DNA of 64,000 nt. Source: Prillingera fragicola (Eukaryota > Basidiomycota > Tremellomycetes > Trichosporonales > Trichosporonaceae). The notes beneath the pieces were generated by a model. The model was given only the letters and a program-made list of their open reading frames with translations. It had not been told where the DNA came from and did no database searches. Location: NCBI GenBank assembly GCA_002335605.1, contig BEDY01000010.1, forward strand, positions 593,724 to 657,723, given 5' to 3'. Shown piece by piece: positions 10,133 to 22,600 of this stretch (positions are counted from its first letter, which is position 1; each line of letters begins with the position of its first letter). The translations under genes and the position numbers were made by a program.

Positions 10133-13100
10133 CTACAACGCGTTCACTGGCGGCAACGACAGCTTGCTGGGCGACAACTTTGTGCTGGGGCTCAATCCCA
10201 GCTTGTGCTGGATGAGCTTCTCCTCGTTCAAGGGCGTCATGCTGCCGAACGGCGTAACAGCGCCAGGAGTAACGGGCACCGAGCGGTTGTGCTTCATGTG
10301 CGCCTTGATGAGGTGGCCAGCGGCGAGCGCGGCCATGAGCGACAGCTCACCGGCCATGACGGCGGCGCAGATCACGCGGGCGAGACGCTGCGAGTTGGCG
10401 CCGGGCGTGGTCGGGTGCGCGCCGGCAATGCCGAGCATGTCGAGCATGGCGCGCTGGGGCGACAGGATGGTGCCACCGCCGACAGTGCCGACCTCGATCG
10501 AGGGCATCGAGCAGGTAACCAGCAGGTCCTCGCCGTCGTTGATGGGCTCCATCAAGGTCATGCACATCGAACTCTCAACGTTCTGAGCGGGGTCCTGGCC
10601 AGTCGCAATGTAGATGGCGGTAAGAATGTTGGCAGCGTGCGCGTTAAAGCCACCAATCGAGCCGGCCATGGCCGAACCGATCAGGTTCTTCTTCATGTTG
10701 AGGTTGCACATCTCCTTGACGGTAGTCTTGAGGACGCTCTTGACGACGTGACCCGGGATGATGCCCTCGGCGACGACGCTCTTGCCACGACCCTCAATCC
10801 AGTTGATAGCAGCAGGCTTCTTGTCCGTGCAGTAGTTGCCCGAGAGAGCAAGGACGTCCATGTCGGGGTAGCGGCGCTGGAGAGCCTCGAGAGCCTTCTC
10901 GGTACCCTTGGAGATCATGTTCATACCCATGGCGTCACCAGTCGAGGTAGCAAAGCGGACGTAAAGAGTGCGGCCAGCAAGAGCAGTCTTGAGCGACTGG
11001 AGACGAGCAAAGCGCGACGTCGAGTTGAACGCCTCACGGAGGTGGTTGAAGCCGTCGGTCGAGTCAATCCAGATCTTGGCCTCGCAAGCAAGCTTGATGT
11101 TGGGGAAGTCAATGGCAGGTCCACGGGTCATGGCATCCTGGGTGAGGACGGTAGTGACACCGCCACCAGCGTTGAGAGCCTTGCAACCACGCGAAGTGGA
11201 CGCAACAAGAGTGCCCTCGGTGGTCGCCATCGGAATGTGGAGGAGCTGGCCGTCGACGTTGAGAGGACCGGCAATACCAACGGGAATGGGCATGAAGCCA
11301 ATAACGTTCTCGCAACAGGCACCAATAATCTGCTTGTAGTCGTAGTCGTTCATAGGAAGGAGCGAAGCCTCGAGGGTCTGAGTGAGCGACGAGCGCGAGA
11401 CAACAGCGCGGCGAACGCGGACAGCACGGTCAAGGTTCTTGAGCGACTTCTCCAGAGCGTAGGGAGCAATCTTGCCCTTCTGGACAAGGAAGATGACCTC
11501 CTCATCCGAAAGGTTGGATGCACCAACACCACCGGCAAAGATGTCAACGCACTCCTCGAGCGAGCGGCGGCCAAAGTGGGGCGAGGGCGACGAGTCCTTG
11601 GTGAGAACGGGCTCGGCGATGATGGGAACAGAAGGAGTAGCGGGGACCTGGATGTGACCCATGCCGCCGTTCGAGTGGCCGTTGGCATGTCCATTGGTGA
11701 GGCCGAGGCCGTTGGTGAGACCGTGCACGGGACCGTTGGCATAACCGTTCGAGTGACCGCTCTTGGTAGGGGTCTTGTCGCCCTCGGTGTTGGACGAGAT
11801 GGAAGGCTTGGGCTTGTGTCCGTTGGACATGCTCTGGCGGGCGTCGGACGCGCGCTGAGCACGGTAGCGCTCCAGGGTCGAGGGTGAGCGGTTACGACGG
11901 CGGGGCTGGTCAACAGCCTCAAAGACACCAACAAGAGCCTGGGCAGCAGCAGCGACAGGGCCAGTGCCACCAATCGAGTTGGAGGCAATACCCTTGAGAA
12001 GGTAGCCGTTGAGGAGGATACTAATAACAAGAGCCACCACAATCCACTTGGAGAGCACGGGGTCACCAACAAGAGTGGTCCACTCGGACATGAAGTTGTC
12101 AATCGAATCGATGCGCGAAGACTGGGCGTCGTGGGCCATGACAACGTGGGTAGGAGTAACAATCTGCACGATCATGTCCGTGTTGGCAGGCTGCGAGTTG
12201 AACAGGGCCTCAAGAAGAGGCGACAGGTTGGTCGAGCGAGTGTCAACACGAGGCGTGTGGACCGAGTGGGCCGTGTGGCGCCTGAGAGCGGTCTGCTCAG
12301 TCAAGGTCGTGCACAGGTTGAGGAAGTGGAGAACAACAAAGGAGATGATAAGCAGGAGCTTGAGGCGAACAACGGGGTTCTCGGGCTGGCCATCGGCCTT
12401 GGCGGCATCCTTGCCATTGGCCCAGAACACCTTGGCGCCGGGGAGGGGAGAGCTGCCGGGGCTCGACTGGGCGAGCGAGACAGAGCTGGCACTGCGCTTG
12501 AGAGCTGCCTTGGCACGACGGTTGCCCCGGATGAGCTTGATGCGGTGGACCTCGACCATGACGCCGAGGACAGCAACGAAGAAAGAGAAGAGGAAGACAC
12601 AGTCCACGGCCATAAGAATGGCAGCAAGGTAACAGAACTCGCGGAGGCCACCAATGCCGCTGGCAGCACCAAGCGACAGGACGGCAATCTCGAGAGCGTA
12701 GTCACGGACAATGCTCATGCCTGAAATGCTAACGGCGTCGCTAACAACCTGCTTGGCAGCAACGGGGGCGACCCAACGGATACCCTTGCCGTCGGCAAGC
12801 TTCTGGAGACGCTCGAGGGGGGCGAGCTCGCGGTGCAGAGTTCCAAGGTCGAGGGGGAAGCTAGCCTCCTCTGCAAATTGCTCGGTAGGAGTAACCTCGG
12901 GCGAGGCTGCAACGGGCGCGATGTCGGGGTGCTCAAAGACGGCACGGGCGAGGCGGAAGGGTTTGTCAAAGCCAACGGTAATCACCAGGAAGGGGATCGC
13001 CTCCGACAAGCAGATCGGGTCGATAGGAACGTTGAGGAGGTACGCGAAGAGGAGTGCAACGAGGAACGCAAAGGTCGATGAAACAAGAGTAGCGAGAGCT

Positions 13101-14295
13101 GCATCGTTAGCCTGATGAAAGAACAATGGGACATCTGTGGCGGCCTCCATTGAGGACAAAGGAAAGAATCAAAAGTCACTCCACGTGTGGTGGCTGAAAC
13201 TCGTCCACATGACCGGAGACACACAAAGTACTCACCGAGCCAAAAGTTGGATCCAAGCTTGCGCATGTTCATGAAAAGGTGGACGAATGAAGCGTGCATG
13301 AGCACGTAGCCGAGGAGCACGACAAAGACGTCTGCCGAGTCGGCATTCCTTGCGAGTGACCAGAAACGCATGACGAGGGCACGGGCAGTGTGGACAAACA
13401 GGCGGGCCTTGCGAACAGCCAGGATGGGCTCCTTGTCGCTGTCGGTAGACTCGGGAAGACCAGCAAAGAGACCAGCGCCGTCAAAGCTAGGGAAGAAACC
13501 CCAGCTGTGGCTCTCACTGGCACTGGGAAGAACACGGAAGGTAGTGTCAGTCGCGGGGCCGGTATAAGCTGGGAGGCGTGCGATGTGGGAGAGGTACGAC
13601 AGCGTGGGAGTGTCTGGGGCTGGGGCGCGGAGGAAGAGCGTAATAGTGGCCTGGTTGGGGTGCAGGGGGTGCGCCTCGAGCTGAGGAGCATCCGCACAGT
13701 TCTCGCCAAAGCACAGGTCGGCATAAGTGTACTGCTTGTTGCGGACCGTCACACCGACGTCGGCAAGGAGCCACTTGCGCCAGGCGTCGCGCGCACTGTC
13801 GTCACCGTCCTCACGGACAACGGTCAGCTGCTTGACGAGCACGATAGCTGCGCGCTCGCCGGCAGCGTTACCGCCCTGCTTCTTGGGAATAACATAGCCA
13901 CCCTCGAGAACGTTGGACTCGAGGGCGCGACGGAACTCGTTGCCAGACAGAGGAGCCCAGTTCTCGCTGTTGGTGGACCAGAGAGGGGTGTGGGCATACG
14001 ATGCGTGAGGTGCAATGTACGCCGCAGCATCGCCAGCGGGGCCGTCGGCAAGTCGCACCAGGTGCACGGGCCTTGCGGGAGGAGCGGCCGAAGGAAGAGT
14101 AAAGCTGTGGAGGTTAGTGCAAAGTTCAGGTTCCTGGCGGGGGGGTACTCACAACTCGGAGGTCTTGATGGCCTGCAAGAGCTGGAAGTAGGTGAGGGTC
14201 ACGATGATAAAGGTGGCCGTGATGACCTCGATGGGAGCGCCGGCGCTCACGCTCGAGAGCGTGGTGAGCGCCTTGCGGACGCCAGAGCGGAGCAT
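10133..14295 (-). CDS. HMG1: 3-hydroxy-3-methylglutaryl-CoA reductase
   Basis: This is the rate-setting enzyme of the mevalonate/ergosterol pathway, reducing HMG-CoA to mevalonate with NADPH at the ER. Exons are 14153-14295, 13236-14104 and 10133-13098, which sum to exactly 1325 codons plus stop. The N-terminal third has membrane segments ([48 protein letters not shown]) of the sterol-sensing type. A long Ser/Asn/Gly-rich linker follows. The catalytic part shows [81 protein letters not shown] and [12 protein letters not shown]. The active-site histidine lies in HMKHNRS at about residues 1271-1277. A roughly 48-residue tail beyond it is longer than needed for catalysis. The start ATG precedes the first hydrophobic segment. 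Intron 2 is 137 nt and carries an SREBP-like site (separate entry). Confidence 0.96.
13176..13187. promoter_or_regulatory. SRE-like element overlapping an E-box inside HMG1 intron 2
   Basis: TCACTCCAC (13176-13184) matches the SREBP core TCACNCCAC. It overlaps the palindromic E-box CACGTG (13182-13187). The site is in the + orientation, inside the 137-nt second intron of the minus-strand HMG1. SREBP/Sre1 controls sterol genes in fungi, so the location is suggestive, but a single short match can arise by chance. Confidence 0.35.
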
Positions 14296-15914
14296 GGTAG
14301 CTCTGAACCGGGGAGGAGCCGGGTGCTGTGGATAGGTGGCCGTTGAGGGCCGTTTAAGAGGAGGTGAGGAGGGGGAGAGTGTATGGCGCGTGCTGCGCGC
14401 GTGCGGGTGCCGGTCCAAAGAGCGGAGCAGGTGGTTTGTCACAAGGATGCAGTGGATGCTGGTCGATGGAATGAGAGTCGTTCGATCGCCAGTGCAGAGT
14501 GGTGCAAGCGGAGGCGATTCCAGTGGCAATCCTTTTCCGGCTGCGTGGCGAAAAAGGAGAGTAGAGTGGTGTGTAGCTGATGAGAGAGTCGCGTCCACGA
14601 TCCAACGAGAGGAATAAGAGGAGGTGCGAGTATGAACTGGCAACGACTACTGCTGCGGGCCGAAGGGCTGCTCTGGTTGCTGCTGCAAAAGCCACTGGGT
14701 GCATGGATTTCCCCAAAGGGGCGGCTGCCGGCGCGTCTCCACCGCCGGGCTCACCTCAGTCGCGTATAGTCGGGTCCGTGTCCCTGAAAATCTCCACCCA
14801 GCAGCGTGGTGGCACAGGCAGAAATTTATCCTGTTATTGGCCGACACAGAGGTACACAGGTAGGCGACGCTCGTGTGAATGCGTCTGAGTGGCTTTGAGT
14901 GAGAGCGAGGCAGTGGTAAGTGCTGAAGAGAGAAGAGATCAGGGAGAAGGGGATTGGCATCAACATCGCTTGCCTTGAACACATCTATCCCAACACTGCC
15001 CAGCATCACTGCTGCTGACAATCGTCCCACCGCGTCTTGCTCCAGAGTCTCATGACTTTGATCCACCCAAATGCCCGATTAGGCTCTTGCGTGTTGCAAG
15101 CTTGCTATTTTGCCAGGCACCAAAACCTCAATATCGTACGAGCGATACTGCACTTTTTTTCATCATCGTGTGGCGGCAAGCGGGACTCGGACCATGTGCC
15201 GCGAATTGTCCTGAGCATGTCACAGCTCTCGTAATGTGGTCATGTCCTGGCCCAGACTGCCCAGGCCGGCGGAGCAAGGTAAGCCAGGATTCAGGGCACA
15301 TTTGTGCCATGTCTCTGGTCGAGAACGGTAATGACAAGAAAATCATGGATTAACGGCTCCTAATGACGGATCATGACAACTGCCTTTCGATGGCACTAAA
15401 AGGGTCTCTTCATAATCGTGGGGCAAGTCACGTACTCGACGGGGTCCCACGTCCCACTGCGCGTAGCGAGCGTCATGGCGCTCCTTGCCTCTCTACATGA
15501 GCAAGCGGGATTCGGGGTTGGGTACAAGCATGGCCTTGACCACTTCTGGCGTTCCCCCGCTAGGAACACCGTGGCGTACCAACGCCACGGCTGATCATGG
15601 CTGAACAGTCAATACCTCAATACGAATGGCCATGCGGACATGCGGGGTTAAGGATCGCATGCATACCCAGGTACAGGCTGCCGGATCGCGGCAAGTGGTC
15701 TACGGCAAGTGAGTCGCAGGCTACAGCGAGACCTGCAGGTTGATAATGTCGCACGCCCACGCGTATGCTTTCTGCCTACCACGGCTGGAATCTTCCGCCT
15801 TAGCTAAAGCAACAGAGCGCATTATGCCTTGTTCGCAAAGCTCGCGATTCTGCGGGTCAGCACCATCCAAACATGCACAGCGATCACACAATCCGCAGCC
15901 CATACCCTAGACAC
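14296..15914. other. HMG1 promoter and gene-free stretch
   Basis: The first 400-600 bases upstream of HMG1 are its leader and promoter. No convincing coding frame, RNA gene or repeat is visible from there to the DUF3830-type gene. Confidence 0.55.
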
Positions 15915-16391
15915 TCACTGCTCCTCGGTGGCCATCTCAAACACCACGTCCTGCGCGCCCTTCCAAAGCGTAAGCTCCCCCAGGGGCCGCAAGTGCTCCA
16001 TCCCACCAACGACGGTCAAAAAGTGGTTGGCAGTCAGCACGCCCATCTTGCTAGCAAAGTGGACGCCGCCGTACGCGAACAGAAACTCGGTCTCGCTAAT
16101 GCCCCCCGGGTAGAGACCGAGCTGGCCCGGCGCCGGGTGCGCGGTGTGGTTTTCGCTCGGCACCTTTGACGCAAAGTCCGTCTCGCCTAGGGGGATCCAC
16201 ATGCCCTCGCCGCTCCACCGGACGTGGATTAGCTGCTGCTTGTACGGCAGGAGGGTGCGGAAGAAGGCCGTCGTCTGCGGCGCGTCTTTCGTCTCGAGCC
16301 GGCCCAGGAGCTTGTATGGCCCCGCGGTGATGTGGACGAGGTCGGACGAGTCGACGACCGCGGGCGGCTGGGGAATGCTGTGGCTGGGCAT
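15915..16391 (-). CDS. DUF3830-type small protein
   Basis: This is a single-exon frame of 158 residues. Its centre resembles DUF3830, a cyclophilin-like fold known mainly from bacteria and some fungi: VRWSGEGMWIPLGETDF, then AHPAPGQLGLYPGGISETEF, LFAYGGVHFASKMG, and GVLTANHFLTVVGGMEHLRP. The family has no firmly assigned reaction; some relatives are fused to or resemble opine-synthase C-terminal regions. The lack of introns contrasts with almost all neighbours and fits either a compact gene or an acquired one. The protein ends LWKGAQDVVFEMATEEQ. Start: the only in-frame ATG ahead of the conserved part. Not linked to its neighbours by function. Confidence 0.65.
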   Translation of the reverse strand: MPSHSIPQPPAVVDSSDLVHITAGPYKLLGRLETKDAPQTTAFFRTLLPYKQQLIHVRWSGEGMWIPLGETDFASKVPSENHTAHPAPGQLGLYPGGISETEFLFAYGGVHFASKMGVLTANHFLTVVGGMEHLRPLGELTLWKGAQDVVFEMATEEQ

Positions 16392-16698
16392 GGTTGTGTG
16401 ATGAATAACGATGTGGGTGTCGACATTGTTGCTCTTGTATAACGTCCCATCATGCCCACCCAGTGCGCATCGGCAATCTCACCAGACTTGGCGGCCAAGT
16501 TGCAATTGCCCGAGCCGATATCATATCATTGCTGCCGCTCTTTCATATCAATGCTCTTTCATATCAGCCTGCTATTCCATATCAACGCTTGGGTGCTACG
16601 GCATTTCATCTAGCGATTGTTGCATGCAGAAGTGAGCTTACACTGCCCCGTCGTATGATATCCACTACTCTTCTCTATCTAACCCAACTCGCGAACGC
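16392..16698. other. Short intergenic region
   Basis: This separates the 3' end of BRR2 from the upstream side of the DUF3830-type gene. It is AT-richer, with three near-repeats of CATATCA (about 16521-16582). No gene is seen. Confidence 0.5.
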
Positions 16699-19600
16699 CT
16701 AGTCCTCGTCCATCGCATCCGAGTCATCGTCATCGTCGTCGTCGCTCTCTCCCTCGGCCACCTTGAGCGTCTCGAGGTCAAAGTCCTGGTCCGCACCAGC
16801 GTACGAGTCGCAGATGAGGTACAGCTTGAGCTTGTGCTCGCCCTGCGGCAGCGTAAACTCGAGCTTGGACGACAGGCGCGCCTTGACCGTAACCTTCTTA
16901 ATCGCGTAGAGCTGCTTGCTCGATGCGTCACCGACAACAATCCACCACTGCACCAACTTGCGGTGGGGGAAGTGTGGGGCGTCGGCCGCCATGTCGTCGG
17001 GGTTCTCCTCGTCCGCCTCGCGGTCAAGAGTAACGTTGACAGTGACAGGCGTCGCGCTGTCGAGCGAGTCGGCGTCCTCAACCTCGTACGCAACCTCAAT
17101 GTTGGGGTACGAGTTGACAAACTTGGCCACACGAGCCAGCTGGCGGTCGGTCATCTGGAGCAGCTCGGTACGCTGGTCGTCCTCGAGCTCCATAATGTCG
17201 TAGACCGAGTCGAGCCCTGCCTTCTTAAAGCGGCCCAGAACGGCGGCGTCAAAGTATGGCACCTGCTTGAGAGGCGAGTCGCGGTCCCAGACAGCCTGCA
17301 CGCACATCTGCGACAGGTCCATGGCACCCAGGCAGTTGAGGTACGACTTGGAGGACATGACGTCCACGCATGCCGACAAGAGGCCAGTGACCTTGCCGAG
17401 GATGGCAGCCTGGTCGATCGCGAGATCGGGAGGCAGGTGCATGCGGCTAAAGTGGGCCTGCAGCAAGATGTACGTCTTGATGTAGGGCGAGTGGAAGTCG
17501 GGCTTGGCGACCTTGGCCGGCACACGGTCGTAGATGCGCTCCAGGAGCGCGTCCTCGTGGTGACGGATAGGCACAGTCTCAAACTCGTGAGCTGACGAGA
17601 CAATCTCGAGCAAGCCCTTGAGCTTTGTAGTCTCCTTGATCGACGCCGAAAACGTCTCGACAGTAGTGTACGAAATGTAGTAGAATGACGCAATCATACC
17701 CAGGTTGTTGGGCAGCAGGTCCATGTCGTCCTGCACTATGATGCAGTCATACTCGGCCAAGTCGTTGACAGTGTTCTCAACAAGCTCGGACAGGTACTCG
17801 GCAACATGTGTGGGCGAGGTACCCTGGAGGTTGTAGAATCCAGGGTTCTGCGACAGACGGCGGTAGAACCACGTCCAAGTACACCAGTCGACTGCCTCCT
17901 GCTTGTTCTCGATCGTACGCGCGACAATCTCGGCATTGAAGTGGTCGTGCAGGTAGGTCGGCAAGCTGGACTCGACAGGGAGGGCCTCGTTGAGGAACTT
18001 TTTGAAAAAGTCCTTGCGAGTCTGCTGGCACATGAGCACACAGCGACTCGACTTGTCGATCGAGGGGCGGCACGCACGGCCCATCATCTGGAGCACGTCG
18101 GCAATGGCGTAGTCGACGTAACGGTGCTCCTGGCCCTCAAAGTACTGAACACCCATGATGATGACCATGTACGACGACACGGGGAGCGACCACGCCGAGT
18201 CCTTGCTAGCAACAAGAACCTTGATGGCGCCGCTCTCGAACAGCGCAGTGACAATCTTCTTGTCCACCTTGCTGAGAGCCTCGTGGTAGAAACCGATACC
18301 GTACTTGAGGGTCTCGGCGAGGTCACGGTCGTCCAGGCGCTCAAGGTGAGGAGCGAGCTCCTCGGGGTCGACGTTGAGGAAGCGCTGCTCGTCGTCATCG
18401 GCGAGGACGTACGTCAAAATGTCGTTGGCAGTGAGCTTGGTCTGCTTGCGGCTGGCAACAAACGCAATCGTCGGCCGGCCCGCAGCGTGCTCCACCATCG
18501 CGAGGTACGCGGGCTTGGCCATTGCGAGCATGAGCGAAGGGAAGTGGGGCACGTTGAAGCTCTGGAGGTGGACCTCGAGAGGCAAGGGACGGGCCGAGGG
18601 CGAGAAGTTGAACACATTCTGGCTCGAGGCACCAATCCAGTCCCCCAGGTCACGAGCGTTGGCAAGCGAGACGGCGCAGGCGACAATACGGGTGGGGATA
18701 CCTGTCTGCTGAGTGACAAAGCGGGTACGCGAAACGATAGCCTCGTAAGTCGCACCAACGTCACCGCCAATAAGCTGCAGCTCGTCGGCAATGAGGAGAC
18801 CGATCGACTGGACGTCCTTGCGGGTCTTCCAGCGACGCGACAAAAGGTCCCACTGGGCCGGAGTGCAGACGACAATGTCGGCCTTGCGGAGCAGAGCAAG
18901 GTCAGCAGTAGCCTCACCAGTCAAGGCAACGACCTCCTTTTCGAGAGGCGCAAACTTGGCCGACCACTCGGCCACACGCATGTCGACCATCTCCTGGTAG
19001 GGCTCAATGCAGACGGCACGAGGAGGCTCCTTCTTCGACCACAGGCGAAGGAGGGCAAACTCGGCACAGAACGTCTTGCCAGATCCGGTAGGCGCGCCGA
19101 TGAGCACGTTGTCGTCCGTGGTAAAGAGGGCCTGGAACACCTGGGTCTGAATCTTGTTGAAGGTGTCAAAGGGGTACAGGCTCTCAAACACGTTGTTATG
19201 CAGCGCCGAGACGGGAAGAGGCTGGAGCTCCAAGAGGGGCGTGTGGGGAGGGAATGGCTCCGGACGGATGAGGTGCTGGAACGAGATGGGGAGACGGGTC
19301 TCGCTCTGCAGCCAGCGGTCCGAGATGACCGAGAGATAGTAGTTGGGGGGCACGGGCTCCGAGATGGGCACGGTAATGGTGATGTAGTGCTCGTCGGTCG
19401 CAAAGCGCTCACGGAGGAGGAAGGCGTCGTGGAAGAGAATCTTCTCGCCGTCAACGTCTTCCACAATGACCCAGAACGCCTGCGTGTGACCGTGAATGTC
19501 GTGGTCCCACACAAAGTCAGGGGTGATCGTGACGCTGATCTTGAGCAGCGAGCGAGTGAGGGGAAGAACGTGCGCCTGGAGGTCGAGGCGAGGGAACTTG

Positions 19601-22600
19601 TGCACGAGCGACTCGATCATCTGACCAGACTTGGGCAGGCCAATGAGCTCGCCAAGCTCGGCGGCGTCAAGGTCAAAGTAGCGGTACCAGGGGAACTCCT
19701 TGCGTTCGGCACGGGTGATAATCTCCTGGCGAATGCGGGGAAACTGGCGCAGGGGAGACATTGACTTCCACATGCGGCGTTCGACCATCTTGCACATGTC
19801 GAGAGCGAGGCGAGTGGGCTGAGCCCAACCCTTCTTGAGACAGATCTCGAAGACAGCGCGCAGGATACGGCCAGCCGACTGCTGGACAAACACCATGTCG
19901 GTGACAATGTCAAAGCCGGCAAGCTTGAGCTGCGAAATGTATGCCTGGAGGAGCACGTTGATCTTGGCCACAGGCTCGTCGACACTCTCTTTGACGGGGA
20001 TGGGGACACGCTCAATAAGCTTGGCAAGCTCGAGCTTCTCCTCCTGACGAACGGGGATGAGCTTGAACTCGTTGGACAGGGCAAAGACACGGAAGAGATC
20101 AATGAGGCCGAGTCCGGGCTTGAGGTGCTTGTTGTAGGTTGCCATCGAAGTGTAGGTCACGTAGTAGTGCGAAGCAATACGGCCGAGGTCGGTAGACTGG
20201 AAGACACCAGTCGCGCGGTCGTAGCGGATAAGACCGCCCTTCTCAAGCAAGACAGCAGCCGAGTGAACAAGGTCGGCACGCTTCTGGATGAGAGCCTCGT
20301 CGCCCTCGAGGTAGTCGGCGCCAACGTTGTAGAGACCAGGCGAGCCGAGCATACGGACGTAAAGGTAGGTGTAGCCGAGCCACTGGACACCCTCGTCGCG
20401 GTTGCGGACCGAACCAAGAACAATCTCGGCGTTGAGGTTGTCGACCATGCGCGAGACAAACTGCGACTCGATGGGGAGCTGCTGGTTCATCAGACTCGTG
20501 TAGTACTGGAGCTCCGAGTGGTTGGTGATAATGATACCCTCGCCATAAGTGTCGAATTGGGGACGACCTGCACGACCAAGCATCTGGAGCACGTCCTGAG
20601 GCGACAGCTCTGACCAACGACCCTTCTCGGGGTTGTACACCTGAGTACCCTTGATGATAACGGTGTGCGCGGGAAGGTTGACACCCCAGGCAAGCGTGGC
20701 CGTGCACACGAGCACCTGGATGTGACCCTCCATGAACAGGTCCTCGACAGTCGTACGGTCCTCGCGCGTCATACCGGCGTGGTGGATACCGAAACCGAAA
20801 GGCAGCAAGTCCTTGAGATTGAAGTCCTTGGTCTCGGCCGACTCGTGGATGAGGACCTCACGCGAAGCACCCTCAGGGTTGATGAACTGCGAAGCAGTCT
20901 CCTTCTCCATGGCCATGTCACGGAGGAACTTGGCAGTCTTGGCAGTCTCCTTACGCGAGTGCACAAAGACGAGGGTCTGCGACTTGCCGGCCTGGTTGAG
21001 GACCTTTTCGTAGCAGACCTCATTGATGGTCTGCAGGCGCTTGATGGCCTTCTTCTCAGTGACACCGATGAACTGCTGCTTGAGACCAACAGGGCGGTAA
21101 GAAGCATCAAAGTAGAAGAGTCCCTTCTTGACGTCTACGCGGAGGAAGGCGGCAACATCCTTGTAGTTGGGAAGTGTGGCCGACAGACCGACGATGCGGA
21201 CCTCGTCGTGGGTCTGGTCCATCTTGCGGATGGTACGCGAGAGAATCGACTCGAGAACGGGTCCACGGTCGTCGTGGAGGAGATGAATCTCGTCGACAAT
21301 GATCAGGCGCACGAGGTTGGTGTAACTGGTGTCGGTCGCCTTACGGGTGATAACGTCCCACTTCTCGGGGGTGGTGACAATGATTTGAGTCTCCGAGATC
21401 TGCTGCTTGGTGAGCTGCGAGTCACCAGTGAGCTCTGCCACACGAATGTCGAGGGCGGCAAAGCGCTTGCTGAAAGCAGTGACCTGCTCCTGCACCAGTG
21501 CCTTCATGGGCGAGACGTAGATGATCTTGAACGAGTCGCGGTCAATGAAGCCAGTTTCGGGGTCGCGGAACTGGCCGATAGTATGCAACATTGCGAGGGC
21601 GGCACAGTTGGTCTTTCCGGCACCAGTAGGGGCACAAATGAGCATGGGCTCGTTGGATTCAAAGGCGACGGGGAAGACCTTGCTCTGGATAGTGTTGAGC
21701 TTGGTAGCGTTGACGCTCTGCCACACGGGCTGTGTCCACTCGGGCATGGCGGTGACGGGAACAAGCTCTCCGGGGGTGGCCTCGCGACGCTTGGGTTCGG
21801 GGACGTGGATCTCCTCGTAACCCTTAAACTGACGCTTGAAAGAGCCCTCGGGAAGCTTGACCTTTTTCCTGGACATGAGGTGACCTCCCTCCGAGAAGAT
21901 GAGAGAGTCAATGTCGATGACGCGCTGGGGCTGAGCGATCGAACCAGGGGCAAGAGTCGCCTTGTTGGGGATCGAGGTAGGCTTGGATGCCTCTGCCGCA
22001 GCGGCATCACGGTCTCGCCGCAACTCACGGAGAATCCATCCAACGCCCTTCTCGCGCATGGCGACCTCGACATCCTGACGCTCGTCGTCGTTGGAACGAG
22101 CAAGCTTGGTGCACCAAACAATAACGTCGCGGTTCTTGGTGAGAAGAGCCACAAGCTCAAAGTTCTCGTAACCAAACATCTCGGCCAACGAGTTTTCGAG
22201 ATCACGAAGCTCGGCCTCGGATCCAAGAAGCTCGAGTGCCTGTGCTGTAAAGTCGGCGGCCTGAACTGGGTCGGGGTAGTGCGAGCCGATGAGACGCTGA
22301 AGCCAGAAACCGTCGACTTCGTGGGGGGTGACGCGGTCCGACTTCTCCTTTGCCTTGCCACCCTCCTTGCCCACGACAACGGCCTCGTCCTCGTCCATCC
22401 GGTCGTCCCTCTCCTCTTCGTCATCCTCATCCTCATTCTCCTCATCATCGTCCTCATCATCCGAATCACGGCCCTTGACCTCAAACTCCTCGTCATCCTC
22501 GTCCTCGTCATCTTCAAACAGCACAGCAACACCCTCAGCGTCAACTGCACGCTCGCGGTCGTCACCTGCTGGTGCCTCCTCCTCCTCGGCGTAGTCGGTA

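Noticed and set aside
10064..11887. 607-codon plus-strand frame over HMG1
   Set aside because: Antisense shadow created by codon bias of the HMG1 exon; no domain, and the opposite strand is clearly HMG-CoA reductase.
17806..19764. 652-codon plus-strand frame inside BRR2
   Set aside because: Antisense shadow of the helicase gene; charged Leu/Val/Arg composition typical of such frames.
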